In this document: piece after piece, positions 27,406-37,774 of the stretch
Layout of the letters: the number at the start of each line of letters is the position of its first letter
Numbering within the stretch: the first letter of the stretch is position 1
Source of the DNA: a virus
Virus record (IMG/VR): IMGVR_UViG_3300046777_002716
Coordinates: 1 to 64,000 of that record
Length of the DNA stretch: 64,000 nt
Strand: one strand, 5' to 3'
Notes under the pieces: model-generated
Told to the model about the DNA's origin: nothing
The model's database searches: none
What the model saw: only the letters and a program-made list of their open reading frames with translations
Position numbers and translations under genes: made by a program

Positions 27406-27581
27406 CAGCAGTTCTTAAGAAGTGCAGTTCTTACAAGATCAACCAGTTTGTCGTCAACGTCATTATCGGTGCTCTTTGAGTACTTCTCAAGGAGATATAC
27501 GACAAACTTTTTAACTTCGCAACTCTGCCAGAACATTCCAACAAGACTTTCACCTAATTTTACAAGTACGTTCCAGTTCAT
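27405..27581 (-). CDS. Hypothetical protein, 58 residues
   Basis: The frame starts M-N-W-N-V-L-V-K-L-G with a strong CGGAGG ribosome site 7 nt upstream. It is coupled to the next gene by a TGATG overlap. No family is recognised, but the ribosome site and coupling make it convincing. Confidence 0.65.
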   Translation of the reverse strand: MNWNVLVKLGESLVGMFWQSCEVKKFVVYLLEKYSKSTDNDVDDKLVDLVRTALLKNC

Positions 27582-27622
27582 GATTTTCCTCCGTGTGAAG
27601 AGTATCTGATCTATTTAGACTT

Positions 27623-29119
27623 TCAATCCTTTCCAAGAGACTTGTCTGTTGGACCTTGACGGAATTCAGACTTATCACTCTGTCTTGCATGTCTTAATCT
27701 ATCAATTCTGGATCCCATTCTTTCAGATCTTCTCTGAAGTTCTTTCTTCTTTGGGGAATCCTTAACAAAAGCTCTTTGTCTTTTTGTCAGGTCATCTTTG
27801 GCACGAGTAGCAGTACCAATCAAACGAGTTTTGGTTTCTCCCTCACTACGATCACCATGCTTCTGGAATCTTCTTTCTTGTGCTTCTTTGGTTCCCTCAT
27901 CAACCAATTCTACACCTTCTGCAGCAATTACAATAGGATTCTTTACTCCCATTGCTCTTATTTTATTTTTAATAAGATTGGTTGAGGTAGGAACGGATCT
28001 CTTATCCTTTTCATTATCATCACAACCACATTCAGTTTCTTCTGCAACTTTTTTTGCAATTTTAGTTGCAGTGGCATACATTACTTCTTTTCCACGACCA
28101 GGATATTTTTTTTCAAATTCGGAAGATTTATCTTTCATTGATTTAACAATTTCTTCCCTTTTCTTAGTTTCTGCAGATGTTAATTTTTTTTCTTGAATCA
28201 TTTCAAGAAATTTTGAATATCCATTTTCACTGAGGACATTACCTTGAAGTTCAGTGTGTGCCATTACAGTAGTGGTAGGATTTACAACTACTTTATTTTT
28301 CTTGTTTGAAGGAAGAACATCAATTTTCTTTTGATTTGCATCTGGATTTACTTCAGTAGTAATCTCTCTAATATATTCTTCTTTTTGTGTTCTAGAACTG
28401 ATAGCACTACCAATCTTATCTCTTCTATTTTTTAGGTATCCATCGGTTTTATTTACCTTACCATCATTATTGATGTCACTATCCTCTTTTCCAACTGGAT
28501 CGAGTTTACCTGTCTTGGACTTTGCAGTTTGCTCTCCTTTGGTCCTTTCACCTTCATATGGAGTACCGTACTCGGTCATTTCGACAGATTCAATATTTGG
28601 ATTTGCTCTCAATTCATTAATTTTTTGTCTATTGGCAAATCTAACATAAGAAGTACCATTTTTATCGGTTACTCTTACTTTATATTTTCTATCGTTTATT
28701 GAACCTTGAGATGCTTCTTCTAACTGATTTTTTAATTCAGTTTCAGAAACTTTATCAGAATTTTTACCCTCAACAAATACTTTGTATAGAACTTTTGCAA
28801 CTGTACTAGATGCAAATTGTTCAATATTGTAATCTTCTTGTACAGGTCCTTTTCCAAACAGTTTATTTCGTACTTCAGTTTTTTCCATCTCACTCATGGA
28901 ACTATTCTGCATGTACTGGGAGTACGCTTGACGGAGAGGAATTTCTTCCCTTCTAGCACGGTATCTGATATCATAAACTGCCTGTCTAACTCTTTCCTCA
29001 GGGGTTTTACCTTCACCCTTTTTATCTTTATCTGCACCATCTCTACCTTGAGGTGGTGTGGACAGTTTTGCCTGAGGATGACTTCTTACTGGTAGTTCTT
29101 CAGAAATATTTTTTTTCAT
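27623..29119 (-). CDS. Large charged late protein with an EF-hand/dockerin-like loop, 498 residues
   Basis: The product is rich in lysine and glutamate. Around residues 214-226 it has [15 protein letters not shown], which fits a calcium-binding loop. Near residues 300-355 it has a [17 protein letters not shown] segment followed by [15 protein letters not shown], which I recall from cyanophage late proteins. A late motif lies 34 bp upstream. Probably virion-associated. Confidence 0.6.
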   Translation of the reverse strand: MKKNISEELPVRSHPQAKLSTPPQGRDGADKDKKGEGKTPEERVRQAVYDIRYRARREEIPLRQAYSQYMQNSSMSEMEKTEVRNKLFGKGPVQEDYNIEQFASSTVAKVLYKVFVEGKNSDKVSETELKNQLEEASQGSINDRKYKVRVTDKNGTSYVRFANRQKINELRANPNIESVEMTEYGTPYEGERTKGEQTAKSKTGKLDPVGKEDSDINNDGKVNKTDGYLKNRRDKIGSAISSRTQKEEYIREITTEVNPDANQKKIDVLPSNKKNKVVVNPTTTVMAHTELQGNVLSENGYSKFLEMIQEKKLTSAETKKREEIVKSMKDKSSEFEKKYPGRGKEVMYATATKIAKKVAEETECGCDDNEKDKRSVPTSTNLIKNKIRAMGVKNPIVIAAEGVELVDEGTKEAQERRFQKHGDRSEGETKTRLIGTATRAKDDLTKRQRAFVKDSPKKKELQRRSERMGSRIDRLRHARQSDKSEFRQGPTDKSLGKD

Positions 29120-29136
29120 GAGAAGAAATGATCGTC

Positions 29137-30465
29137 TTACTTTTTTCTATGTTTATTTATAAATTCAACACCATACGCTTTTCCGCCAGGTTGTAAATTT
29201 TTAGAATTTGTCTTTACTGCTCCTGGTGTCATCATTGATGCGTATTTAAAATACCCAGTAGTACCTATTAATGTATTTGGTTTATTGGGCATTCTCATAA
29301 TATTATCATTTCTTACTTCAGTATATTCTTTTAAATCTTTAATCCAAGATTTAAACATCATACCGTTTTCTGTAACGCAAATAAGATAGTTGGTACCACG
29401 TCGAATAATTTTTCCAACCAGTCCAGTATTAAGATTTTCAACAATTTCACCAATTCTAAAAAGATTTTCTTGCAAATAATTCTCTCTTAGATTTTGAAAA
29501 TCAAACTTAGGAGCAATCTCCCAAGTATTGTATCCTTCTTGTTGAATTTCCTGAATTCCCATACCTTGTCTAACAAAATAAAAAAGATCTAATGCTTCTT
29601 TATTTTTTAATTCTTTAGGTAATGCAGATCTGAAAGTAACAAAATCACCCTCTGCAGCAGCAAGTCTTAATCTTGAGGCAGAAACACCCTCAATACCTTT
29701 TCCATCTGGGTCACGATCACCAGCAGAAATTACTTCAATAACGTCAAATTGATATAATTGACCGTTATAATTGTTAGAAAGTTTTTCAAATTCTTTTACT
29801 CTATCAGACCCACCAACAATTCTCACATTAGCATATCCATCATTATGCGCTTTTTTAAGCACGTCAAAAATAGTAATATAATTAACATCATTTACAATTC
29901 TTTCACTATGTTCAGGGAACATTTTTCTCATGAAAGAAATTTTCGTATCAGGATCTAGTGGATTCTTTTTCTTGTCTTGAGAACGAGATGGTACAATAAT
30001 ATAATCACCACCATCTTCCATTGCAGAAAGAGCAGCGGTATCCATTAATTGTTGGTGCCCAATTGTTGGAGGATTAAATCTTCCAAATGCAATAGTTAAG
30101 GTTCCTTTAGTTTTTGGTACAGGAGGAAGAGAAAATAAAGGTTCTTCCTGTGGAATTTGTTCTTGTGACAATTGATATTCTTGAGGAATTTCTTCCTGAG
30201 GTAAAGGTTGTTGAACAGGAACTTGCTGTTGAGGTAGGACGGATCCTGAAGGAATGTTTTTTTCAAATTCGCTTTGCTTTGGATCCTTACCCCCAATATT
30301 TTGCCTTTTATTGAAGTATTTCAGTTGTCCACCCACGGTTTTCGCTTCAAATTCACCAGTGGCCCTATTATACCATCCACCGTGACCGTCTCCAACTAAT
30401 CCAAGACGAGCTGCTTGCACTGATGCGGATGTTGCCTCTACAATAAACTGGGGAAATAATTTCAT
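29137..30465 (-). CDS. Nucleotidyltransferase (NMNAT-like) with a capsid-targeting N-terminus, 442 residues
   Basis: The core (about residues 122-300) has the adenylyltransferase signature [11 protein letters not shown] and the matching S-A-S-R-L-R-L motif. The first residues [11 protein letters not shown] fit the T4 internal-protein targeting and gp21 cleavage pattern. A glutamine/proline linker lies between, and the C-terminus has a small beta domain ([11 protein letters not shown]). The enzyme could make NAD or activate another nucleotide, perhaps from within the head. Confidence 0.75.
   Translation of the reverse strand: MKLFPQFIVEATSASVQAARLGLVGDGHGGWYNRATGEFEAKTVGGQLKYFNKRQNIGGKDPKQSEFEKNIPSGSVLPQQQVPVQQPLPQEEIPQEYQLSQEQIPQEEPLFSLPPVPKTKGTLTIAFGRFNPPTIGHQQLMDTAALSAMEDGGDYIIVPSRSQDKKKNPLDPDTKISFMRKMFPEHSERIVNDVNYITIFDVLKKAHNDGYANVRIVGGSDRVKEFEKLSNNYNGQLYQFDVIEVISAGDRDPDGKGIEGVSASRLRLAAAEGDFVTFRSALPKELKNKEALDLFYFVRQGMGIQEIQQEGYNTWEIAPKFDFQNLRENYLQENLFRIGEIVENLNTGLVGKIIRRGTNYLICVTENGMMFKSWIKDLKEYTEVRNDNIMRMPNKPNTLIGTTGYFKYASMMTPGAVKTNSKNLQPGGKAYGVEFINKHRKK
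29154..29161 (-). promoter_or_regulatory. Late promoter motif TATAAATA
   Basis: An exact late motif 35 bp upstream of the 498-residue gene; it lies inside the last codons of the nucleotidyltransferase gene. Confidence 0.65.
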
Positions 30466-30533
30466 TATTACTTATACTATCAGAAATATTTTAAAATAAT
30501 TCTTATCTATTTATTGTTATTTTAATTATCTAA

Positions 30534-30932
30534 TTATCTGATAGGCATAAGATCAAATAATTCTGGATGTAGTTCACCATATTTTCGAATAATTTCTCCA
30601 GACTTTGCATTTGCAAAATTTTCAGTAGAACTACCAACTTTAGAATTTGTTAGTTTTCCTTCAATACTTCGTTTATAATGTACAAATTCATGAGCAAGTG
30701 TTCTCAGTATATCCATTGGATGTCTGTTAATAATGGACAAATAAATTACATTATCTTTTATTTGCCCAAAAGATTTTATTTTCTTTGAGAAATTTGCATC
30801 ATCTATTAAAATTATTGGTATATCATAAGTTATACGCAATTCCCTTTTAAGGAAGACCTTAAATTGATTCAGAATAATATTAAACTGAATGTTTGTAGTT
30901 GGTCTTCCTTTTCCTTTTCCAAGAATGGACAT
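30534..30932 (-). CDS. Small zincin-like protein (HExxH), 132 residues
   Basis: The motif L-A-H-E-F-V-H-Y-K-R near residue 80 fits the zinc-binding HExxH helix of SprT-like and related metallopeptidases. The N-terminus is basic. No signal or membrane segment is seen. It may be a phage protease or a catalytically inactive fold; the substrate is unknown. Confidence 0.6.
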   Translation of the reverse strand: MSILGKGKGRPTTNIQFNIILNQFKVFLKRELRITYDIPIILIDDANFSKKIKSFGQIKDNVIYLSIINRHPMDILRTLAHEFVHYKRSIEGKLTNSKVGSSTENFANAKSGEIIRKYGELHPELFDLMPIR

Positions 30933-30946
30933 ATTTTTGTTTTTAT

Positions 30947-31132
30947 TTATTCTTCGCCGATAGCAGTGCCAATTTTTTCATCAAGATCACGAATTACCGA
31001 TCTAATATCATTAATCCTTGGGGGAACTGATTCTTGATTGTAAGTATATCCTTTTTGGGATTCAAAAAGAATTTGGCGGACCGCAGCGGCAGAACGAACA
31101 TCAAGTTCTATGGTTAAAACTTTTTCCATCAA
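30947..31132 (-). CDS. Hypothetical protein, 61 residues
   Basis: A short, mostly helical protein following mazG with an ATGA-type overlap (31129-31132). It is acidic at the C-terminus. No family is recognised. Confidence 0.55.
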   Translation of the reverse strand: MMEKVLTIELDVRSAAAVRQILFESQKGYTYNQESVPPRINDIRSVIRDLDEKIGTAIGEE

Positions 31133-31539
31133 ATGTCACCTACTTCACGATTTTCGCTGTAATATACATCAAAGAAACCATCAGGATAACGCTTCATAAG
31201 TTTATCAATATTGGTTTGAATTACTTCATCAAAAGATACTTCAAGAGCAATACATGCTTGTGCAACATACCATAGGGTATCACCCAGTTCTTTAATTAGG
31301 TGAATTTTAGTTTCTTCATTCCATGATTTTCCTTGGAAAACCAGTTTTTTGACAATCTCCATAAACTCTCCACCTTCTGCATTAATACCAACGGCGGCAG
31401 TGAGAAGGCGCTCAATATTTGCACCTTTCTCATCCAATTCAACCATTCGATCAGAAAGTGCAAGGAAATCTTTAGATGCATCAGAAGTTACGGCATCTAC
31501 AAATTTTTGGTACTTACCGAAATCAACTCGTTGTGTCAT
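31129..31539 (-). CDS. mazG: MazG-like nucleotide pyrophosphohydrolase
   Basis: The 136-residue all-helical protein has the E-x-x-E plus E-x-x-D metal-binding pattern: E-G-G-E-F-M-E-I and K-E-L-G-D-T-L. The family hydrolyses (d)NTPs to NMPs and pyrophosphate. In cyanophages it was proposed to lower ppGpp, but the phage enzymes tested prefer dGTP/dCTP-type substrates. It overlaps the gp41 stop by 4 bases. Confidence 0.85.
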   Translation of the reverse strand: MTQRVDFGKYQKFVDAVTSDASKDFLALSDRMVELDEKGANIERLLTAAVGINAEGGEFMEIVKKLVFQGKSWNEETKIHLIKELGDTLWYVAQACIALEVSFDEVIQTNIDKLMKRYPDGFFDVYYSENREVGDI

Positions 31540-32918
31540 GAAAACTTAAATCCTTCGAACGACTTTTTGTGTTTTTTATCTTCTTCATAATCATACTCGG
31601 CATCGTGTCCTTTGTCAAGTATGTCATTTTGTGCTGACTGTTCACAATCATACAGTCGCATTTTAGCACGATCAATTCCAATAACAAATCTCTTGTAAAT
31701 AGTTGGATCGTTATAACGATTCTTTAATTGTTTGACCATAATTTGACCAAGTTGCTCTAACTCTTCTGTAGAAATAAGAGCAAACATAAGGTCAGCAGTA
31801 GCAGGAAGACCAAAAGACTCTGAAGTATCAGTAAGTTCCACATCAGAACTTCCGTAACCAGAGCGAGTAGTCTGGGTAGCAGAAACAATAGGAACATTAA
31901 ATTCTACAGCAAGACCTCTTAGTTCCTCCGCAATTGCCTTAATGTATGAATAAGAATTTACTGAACTATTTGCCTTATGTCTTGAAGAAGCACAGATATT
32001 AAGGTAGTCAATAAAAATAATATCAGGTCTAAATGATTTCTTAAGTGCAAGTTCATTTAGAAGTGCTTTAAAGTGACCAGCATGAGCAGAAGCAGTTGGA
32101 TACTCCTTAATAATAAGAGTTCCTTGAGTCTTTTTGGTCAAATTTGTTACTTTATTTTCAAACATTTGGCGAGGAAGTTCAACCAATTGCTGAATTGGTA
32201 CATTAAGAAGATTAGCATCAATCCTTTCGGCAATGCGCTCCTCTGCCATTTCCATTGTAATGTAAAGAACATTTTTGTTCTGAAGCAATGCGGCACTAGC
32301 TACGTGGCACATAAAAAGTGATTTACCAACTCCAGTACCAGCAAGAGCAATGTTAAGAGTTTTATTTGGTAGACCACCTTTAGTAATCTTATTAAAATAA
32401 TCAAGATCAAACTGAATCTTATCTTCTTTGCGATGATAGAATTCATAACGCTCTTCATAATTCTGAAGATAGTCGTGTCCGATATTATTATCAAAACTTA
32501 CTGAAAGTGCATCGGAGAGAATACTAGGAATTGCATCCCTGTTCTTCTTTTCATTATTGCCATCAGCAATATGAATAGATTCCATTAGTGCAAGATAAAT
32601 TGCACGATCACGACACCATTTCTCAGTATTATCAGTCAACCACTGAGGATCTACTGGTAGATTATTTAAAGAAGAATTAATTTCCCTAATTTCTTTAATC
32701 TCACTCTCAGTAAGATCAGTTCTATTTTCTATTTCAATAGAAAGTGCTTCAATTGTTATTGCCGAACCATAGTTGACAATAAATTTAACAATTTCTTCAA
32801 AAATAACTTTTTCCGATCTGTTTTCAAAATAATTTGGTTGTATGAAAGGTATGACTTTACGGGAGTAATCTTCATTAAATACTAAATTTCTGAGAATAGT
32901 TGTCTCAATTCTTTCCAT
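31536..32918 (-). CDS. 41: Replicative helicase, T4 gp41-like (DnaB family)
   Basis: The 460-residue protein has an N-terminal helical part and a RecA-like motor with Walker A A-G-T-G-V-G-K-S (about residue 198), Walker B I-I-F-I-D-Y-L and an arginine-finger-like C-terminal motif. It unwinds the fork with primase gp61 and probably a loader. It overlaps the oxygenase gene by 1 base. Confidence 0.92.
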   Translation of the reverse strand: MERIETTILRNLVFNEDYSRKVIPFIQPNYFENRSEKVIFEEIVKFIVNYGSAITIEALSIEIENRTDLTESEIKEIREINSSLNNLPVDPQWLTDNTEKWCRDRAIYLALMESIHIADGNNEKKNRDAIPSILSDALSVSFDNNIGHDYLQNYEERYEFYHRKEDKIQFDLDYFNKITKGGLPNKTLNIALAGTGVGKSLFMCHVASAALLQNKNVLYITMEMAEERIAERIDANLLNVPIQQLVELPRQMFENKVTNLTKKTQGTLIIKEYPTASAHAGHFKALLNELALKKSFRPDIIFIDYLNICASSRHKANSSVNSYSYIKAIAEELRGLAVEFNVPIVSATQTTRSGYGSSDVELTDTSESFGLPATADLMFALISTEELEQLGQIMVKQLKNRYNDPTIYKRFVIGIDRAKMRLYDCEQSAQNDILDKGHDAEYDYEEDKKHKKSFEGFKFS

Positions 32919-33475
32919 TACTTATAGTGCAAATATGTACTCATAATATACTTTGAATTACTTATCGGAGGTTCACCTCGATGGGGATACATCCAAAGCG
33001 GGGGGAAAACCAATAAAGTCCCCTTTTTTGGTTTGATTTCAATTTCTTTAAAAACAGTTTTTCCACCTTCTTCTACATCATTTAAATACCACAAAAAAGA
33101 TAAGTACCTACGAGCAGTTCCATATTCTACCACATCAACATGTGTATCAAATTGGTCTATTCCATTAGGTTCATATTTTTTAATTCTAAATTGCTCTAGG
33201 GCATGATCCTCGGGAAATACTCTTTTATCAACATATTCATAGTACTTATCACGATATTCAAATACTTTTTTAATGATGTAATTATGAACATTGTTTACTT
33301 CAGAACTTATTTCCCTGTTTTCAGTGAAATTAAATTGTAAGAAGTTAGGTTTTCCACTATTATCATGACGTTCATGTTTTTCAGTAACTTGCTCAAATAA
33401 ATTTACTAAAAAATCACAAACATCAGATTCTAAAGAATTTTCATAGATGTGAATGAGGTCTTTAAGTTCATCCAT
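32918..33475 (-). CDS. 2OG-Fe(II) oxygenase (prolyl hydroxylase type)
   Basis: The protein (about 185 residues) has the iron ligands H-x-D in F-D-T-H-V-D and the distal histidine in Y-P-H-R-G-E-P, followed by a basic residue in N-S-K-Y for 2-oxoglutarate. I start at the ATG at 33473-33475, which has AAGGTGA 9 nt upstream. A longer start would overlap uvsX by 29 bases instead of 8. The substrate is unknown; it lies within the replication operon. Confidence 0.8.
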   Translation of the reverse strand: MDELKDLIHIYENSLESDVCDFLVNLFEQVTEKHERHDNSGKPNFLQFNFTENREISSEVNNVHNYIIKKVFEYRDKYYEYVDKRVFPEDHALEQFRIKKYEPNGIDQFDTHVDVVEYGTARRYLSFLWYLNDVEEGGKTVFKEIEIKPKKGTLLVFPPLWMYPHRGEPPISNSKYIMSTYLHYK

Positions 33476-34469
33476 AACTGAATTCACCTTGAGCAATCAC
33501 ATCCAATTTTTGCATTACTTCTTCAGTAAAGTACTCTTCTGGATTTGCAAGAATCTGTTTGCCATAGATTTTTTTACCATCAATCTCATAACGTCCTGCT
33601 ACATTCTTCCAGAGTCCACCAATCTCACCAAGTTCCAGAAGACCGTAGTAACGATCAAGACCGCGCTCATCATAATACAGACGGACTTCAACATCTTTGT
33701 TCTCCTTACTCAAACGCGATTTAGCAGTCTTAGCCTTGATAATATTTCCGACCACTTCCGTTCCGTCCTTTTCTTTCTTTTTGCTGAGATAAATGATCGT
33801 AGATGCTGCGTACTTGAGTCCGCTGCCTCCACCCATTTCCTTAGTTGGTACGTAAGATCCGATAACATCATAAGTGTGATTTGTAACGATCATTGGAATG
33901 TTTGCTTGTCCCAACTTCAGAGTAAGCATACGGAATGCACCCTTAATTAGTTGAGATTTAGTCATATCACGTACTTGCTTATCATTCAAAGCATCCGTGA
34001 TTTCCTTGTCTGTTGAAAGCATACCTAGAGAGTCTAGCACAAACATACAAGGTTTACGATCTTCTACTGGTTTTTTAAGATAGATGTCAACTGCCTTCAG
34101 TGCTTTACCACGGAATTCTTCAACAGTGACAACATTAACAACAACCAGACGATTGGTATCAATTCCACGACTTTCTAGAAGAGATTTAGTGATAGCAGCC
34201 TCAGTATCAAAGTAGAGACAGTAACCATCGGGATTAGTATCAAGAAAGTTCTTAACCACGGCGAGAGAGAAAAAAGTCTTTCCAGTAGAAGACTCTCCAG
34301 CAATAGCAGTAATTTTATTCCCAGATACACCACCAAAAATACTACCTGAAACCAGTGCATTAAAAATGTATGAACCTGTATCAACATAAGTTTCAGTCTC
34401 TTCAATTTCAGATGCTAATTTAGTGTAATCCCCACCAATTTCTTTAACAATATCTTTAAGAAAGTCCAT
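33468..34469 (-). CDS. uvsX: RecA-like recombinase, T4 UvsX-like
   Basis: The 333-residue protein has Walker A G-E-S-S-T-G-K-T (about residues 57-64) and Walker B M-F-V-L-D-S-L-G. It coats single-stranded DNA and drives strand exchange in recombination-dependent replication, helped by UvsY. Its ATG overlaps the TGA of the 45-residue ORF. Confidence 0.95.
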   Translation of the reverse strand: MDFLKDIVKEIGGDYTKLASEIEETETYVDTGSYIFNALVSGSIFGGVSGNKITAIAGESSTGKTFFSLAVVKNFLDTNPDGYCLYFDTEAAITKSLLESRGIDTNRLVVVNVVTVEEFRGKALKAVDIYLKKPVEDRKPCMFVLDSLGMLSTDKEITDALNDKQVRDMTKSQLIKGAFRMLTLKLGQANIPMIVTNHTYDVIGSYVPTKEMGGGSGLKYAASTIIYLSKKKEKDGTEVVGNIIKAKTAKSRLSKENKDVEVRLYYDERGLDRYYGLLELGEIGGLWKNVAGRYEIDGKKIYGKQILANPEEYFTEEVMQKLDVIAQGEFSYG

Positions 34470-34606
34470 CAGGTATTCTCCTTTTTCTCTTTATTTAAAT
34501 AGTTCATTTTATAGCACCAAAGTTTTTGGTATAGCGCAACGTCTCCACCTATTCTCAATGCACTAATAATTGCATTAAGTTCTTTTTCGTTAATCGGTAA
34601 TTCCAT
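34469..34606 (-). CDS. Mini-protein between gp43 and UvsX, 45 residues
   Basis: The frame fills the gap exactly: its ATG overlaps the gp43 stop (TAATG) and its TGA overlaps the uvsX start (TGATG). It starts [10 protein letters not shown] and ends in a lysine-rich tail. No family recognised; the double coupling supports translation. Confidence 0.65.
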   Translation of the reverse strand: MELPINEKELNAIISALRIGGDVALYQKLWCYKMNYLNKEKKENT

Positions 34607-37113
34607 TAAAAGAAGAATGATTCAAGGTTTACAGTTTTTTCAACTTTCCATCCAATTGCATCAAGAATGGACTTAATAGGTTCTACAAAACTCTTTTCAA
34701 ATTGTAATTCATAGTCAATATATTTGTCAAGTCCAAGTTCTTTGGGAAACTCTTGAATGAAAGAAATAATATTTTCTTGAATAATATTAGGTTTTTTCAA
34801 ATAAACAAATTTTATCTTTTCTCCATTATTAATAAGAGAATATTTATTTGTAAGATTTTTTTGCTTTACATAATGATTGAACAACAAAGCACCACGAACA
34901 TGAATAGGGGTACCTTTTAGGTAGATATCTGATGAAGAACTATATTTTTTAACATCAGATACAGTTCTTGGAAATGCAATCTGTTCTGGTGGTAGTTTCC
35001 TAAAATCAGATCTAAATTTATCAATAAATTCAATTACATCATCCTCAGTGCCACTCATTAAAATCTCAAAAGATTTTTTAAGCATCTTACGGCATGGTGC
35101 GGGAGTAGAAGATTTGATTGCCTCAATACCTTTGATTTTAAGTTTAGGTTCCTCATAGCGAACACCCTCACTGTCCCACACACTCAGAATATATCGCTTC
35201 TTTGCAGTCCAAATACCACGTTCAGCAATACATTCACGCTTCATAAACATTTTTTGGTCGTAAGCATTTACATATTTCGCCAGTTCTTGGTAAGAACTTT
35301 CAATATACTTCTCAAATTCCACATTACAGACCTTATCAAGGAACGAAACAATGCTTTGAGTAGTTTTCTCTCTTCCTTTGAATACCTTTTTAACCAAAGG
35401 ACCCATATTGACGTAAAGAGAATCAGTATCAGAAGCAATAACATAATCTACATCTCCACTTTTAAGTATTTTATTCAAATATGAATTCATTTTATTCATA
35501 ATCCAGTTAATGGAAACCTGACCAGAAAGTGTAATTGCCTCAGCATTTGCTAGTTTGAAATAACGGAAATACTGATTGCCAATAGCACCATAAGCAGAGT
35601 TAAGTTGAATCTTCCTCGCCATTTGGATGTTGTTACAGCGAGCAATTTCTTTTTCCAACTCCTTTGTTTTTTTCTTTTCATATTCTTGCTCTGCCGCAAG
35701 CATTTTTTTCTTAAAAATTACACGTTCATTGTAAATCTTCTCCATTAACTCTGGAAGAAATCCACGAATATCCTTGCGATACATTGCACCATTGGCACAA
35801 ACCGCATAATCCTTATACAGTTCAAATGTAAGTTCCTGATTTAGGATCTTATCTACAGTAACAGAGGGATGCTTTTCTTCTATAAGTGTCTCTGGTGAGA
35901 TATTGTATTGCATAATCAAATGCGGATAGAGACTATTCAAGTCAAAAGAAACAACCCAATCATACATTCCAGGAATTGGTTCCTTTACATAAGCACCCTC
36001 ATACTTAGAGTCTTTATCAGTTTTCTCTTTGGGTGGAATTACAATATTCCTCTTTTTTAGGTAGTTGTATATGATGATGTCCCACATCCGTACTTGAGAA
36101 AATACATCAGTGTAATTTACCTTGGCGTCATATGCCATAGTAAGTGCAAGTTCAATCAGTTTCATCTTGTCTTCCAGACGGTCAACAAGTTCTACGTCAA
36201 TGATGTTATATTCTACAAACTTTTGCCAACCCTTGGTATAAAAATCTTTGAATGTCTCGAACTCTGAGTGATCCAGTTTTTGCTGCCCAAGTTCTACATT
36301 TACAATGTGATCTAGTCGGTAAGATTCCTGTGCCTTGTAAGTAAACTTCTTATAAAGATCAAGATAGTCTAACTGAGAAATACCACCAATGTCATAACTA
36401 ATATGCTTACGTCCAGAAATATAAGTTTCAGTTTCTGTAACCAGTCCCCATGGAGACATTCGTTTCATTAATTTCTCACCTAAAATTCGATCTAAACGTC
36501 GAACAAGATATGGAATATCATAAAGTTTACTATTCCATCCAGTTACTACTTCGGGAATATTTTCCTCAACCATCCACCAATTAATAAAATCATATAACAG
36601 ATCATATTCATTAGTAAATGACCTATAAATTACATCATTTCTGGTATTTTTATAGGGACCTAGACCCCAAGTGCGAATCTGTTTGGATGTATAATCTTGC
36701 AATGTAATAAGAAGAACTTCTTCTGCAGCATTTTCTACATCTGGGAACCCATTCTCAGAAGCAACCTCAATATCAATGGTAGTCAGTTTAATTTTACTAA
36801 TATCAAATTTAATTTCGTCTTCCGGATATTTTTCTGAAATATATTGGTAGATATATTTTTCATTACCATATATTTTAAATCCCTCTACATTTTCATATTG
36901 TTTAATAAATTCCCTACAATCCCTAACAGATCCTGGTTGAACTTCTTGAACATAATCACCATCAAGGGTTTTGTACTTTGTTACTTTTTTAGAGGGGACA
37001 AAAAGAGTCGGAGAAAACTTTTCCCGTGTCATAAAATGTTTACCATTTTCATAACCACGAACAAGAAAATGATCCCCGACCATTTGAATATTAGTGTAAA
37101 ATTTTAAAGACAT
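34606..37113 (-). CDS. 43: DNA polymerase, family B (T4 gp43-like)
   Basis: The 835-residue protein has the exonuclease motifs T-I-D-I-E (about 110), W-N-S-K-L-Y-D and Y-N-I-I-D-V-E, and the polymerase motifs D-L-N-S-L-Y-P, K-I-Q-L-N-S-A-Y-G and S-D-T-D-S-L. It ends with a clamp-binding-like L-E-S-F-F-F. It is slightly shorter than T4 gp43 (898). It copies the genome with clamp gp45. Confidence 0.97.
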   Translation of the reverse strand: MSLKFYTNIQMVGDHFLVRGYENGKHFMTREKFSPTLFVPSKKVTKYKTLDGDYVQEVQPGSVRDCREFIKQYENVEGFKIYGNEKYIYQYISEKYPEDEIKFDISKIKLTTIDIEVASENGFPDVENAAEEVLLITLQDYTSKQIRTWGLGPYKNTRNDVIYRSFTNEYDLLYDFINWWMVEENIPEVVTGWNSKLYDIPYLVRRLDRILGEKLMKRMSPWGLVTETETYISGRKHISYDIGGISQLDYLDLYKKFTYKAQESYRLDHIVNVELGQQKLDHSEFETFKDFYTKGWQKFVEYNIIDVELVDRLEDKMKLIELALTMAYDAKVNYTDVFSQVRMWDIIIYNYLKKRNIVIPPKEKTDKDSKYEGAYVKEPIPGMYDWVVSFDLNSLYPHLIMQYNISPETLIEEKHPSVTVDKILNQELTFELYKDYAVCANGAMYRKDIRGFLPELMEKIYNERVIFKKKMLAAEQEYEKKKTKELEKEIARCNNIQMARKIQLNSAYGAIGNQYFRYFKLANAEAITLSGQVSINWIMNKMNSYLNKILKSGDVDYVIASDTDSLYVNMGPLVKKVFKGREKTTQSIVSFLDKVCNVEFEKYIESSYQELAKYVNAYDQKMFMKRECIAERGIWTAKKRYILSVWDSEGVRYEEPKLKIKGIEAIKSSTPAPCRKMLKKSFEILMSGTEDDVIEFIDKFRSDFRKLPPEQIAFPRTVSDVKKYSSSSDIYLKGTPIHVRGALLFNHYVKQKNLTNKYSLINNGEKIKFVYLKKPNIIQENIISFIQEFPKELGLDKYIDYELQFEKSFVEPIKSILDAIGWKVEKTVNLESFFF

Positions 37114-37367
37114 CAGGTAGTTAATTCAAGATACTTTTCAACAATTTCTGGTTTTGGATCCACAATAGTAAGAATACTATCGGAATGAATCATTAATTCT
37201 CTCTGATCAGTTACTTCGGGCCAAGGAATAAGTTCACCTTGGTCATTAATCTGATATGGGTTAATTAACCTACAATCAGGTTCACCAAGTTCCGATCCAA
37301 CCTCAATAATTTCTGTAATAATTACGTTATCAATCTTCAGTAAAAGACACTTGACTGTTTTGCTCAT
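37113..37367 (-). CDS. Small beta-type protein upstream of gp43, 84 residues
   Basis: It has an L-L-L-K-I-D-N-V-I-I-T strand, an I-N-P-Y-Q-I and a C-terminal I-L-T-I-V-D-P segment. The same order is seen in the neighbour at 37330-37674 and in the 140-residue protein at 53946-54368. The three look like distant paralogues with an Sm-like layout (inferred). It overlaps both neighbours. Confidence 0.6.
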   Translation of the reverse strand: MSKTVKCLLLKIDNVIITEIIEVGSELGEPDCRLINPYQINDQGELIPWPEVTDQRELMIHSDSILTIVDPKPEIVEKYLELTT

Positions 37368-37674
37368 TTAATTTTTCCTCATACATTTCTTTAATCGTAT
37401 CAACTGGTTCTACAATAGTAACAATCCAGTCTGGTGGTACTGGAATCTGTTTATCTTTTGCAAGAACAATCCAAGGAGAAATAGATACTTCCAAATCTCC
37501 AGAAGCATCATCATTTGATTCTACAAGAAGAATTGCCTTACGAACTTCTACCTTATGTGGATTTTCAAATAGATAACCACAAACTTTGTTATCGGAAATT
37601 AGTTCTTTAGCATCGGAAATTATAGTCTCACCAGACTTTAGTAGTGCAAGTTTAATAGACATTTTTTCTGTCAC
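37330..37674 (-). CDS. Small beta-type protein, first gene of the gp43 operon, 114 residues
   Basis: The pattern L-L-K-S-G-E-T-I-I, then N-P-H-K-V, then S-P-W-I-V and V-T-I-V-E-P matches the two paralogue-like proteins named above. It is the first gene behind the consensus promoter at 37684-37712 and so one of the earliest products of the replication operon. Function unknown. Confidence 0.6.
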   Translation of the reverse strand: MTEKMSIKLALLKSGETIISDAKELISDNKVCGYLFENPHKVEVRKAILLVESNDDASGDLEVSISPWIVLAKDKQIPVPPDWIVTIVEPVDTIKEMYEEKLNEQNSQVSFTED

Positions 37675-37683
37675 TCTCCAATG

Positions 37684-37712
37684 ATTATAGCAAAAAAATA
37701 AGGGAGTGTCAA
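37684..37712 (-). promoter_or_regulatory. Consensus sigma-70 promoter of the gp43 operon
   Basis: TTGACA (37707-37712), 17 bp, TATAAT (37684-37689) on the minus strand. The -35 box is part of the terminator hairpin of the upstream transcript. Confidence 0.85.
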
Positions 37713-37737
37713 ACTGGATTGTGCCAGTTCCTCCCTT
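37692..37737 (-). terminator. Terminator hairpin overlapping the gp43 promoter
   Basis: Outer arms AAGGGAG/CTCCCTT (37731-37737 with 37700-37706) and inner arms AACTGG/CCAGTT form a long hairpin. An A followed by seven T comes next on the minus strand. Confidence 0.65.
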
Positions 37738-37774
37738 TGCGGCAACGATATTTGAGGGTAGCCAATTCTATTTA

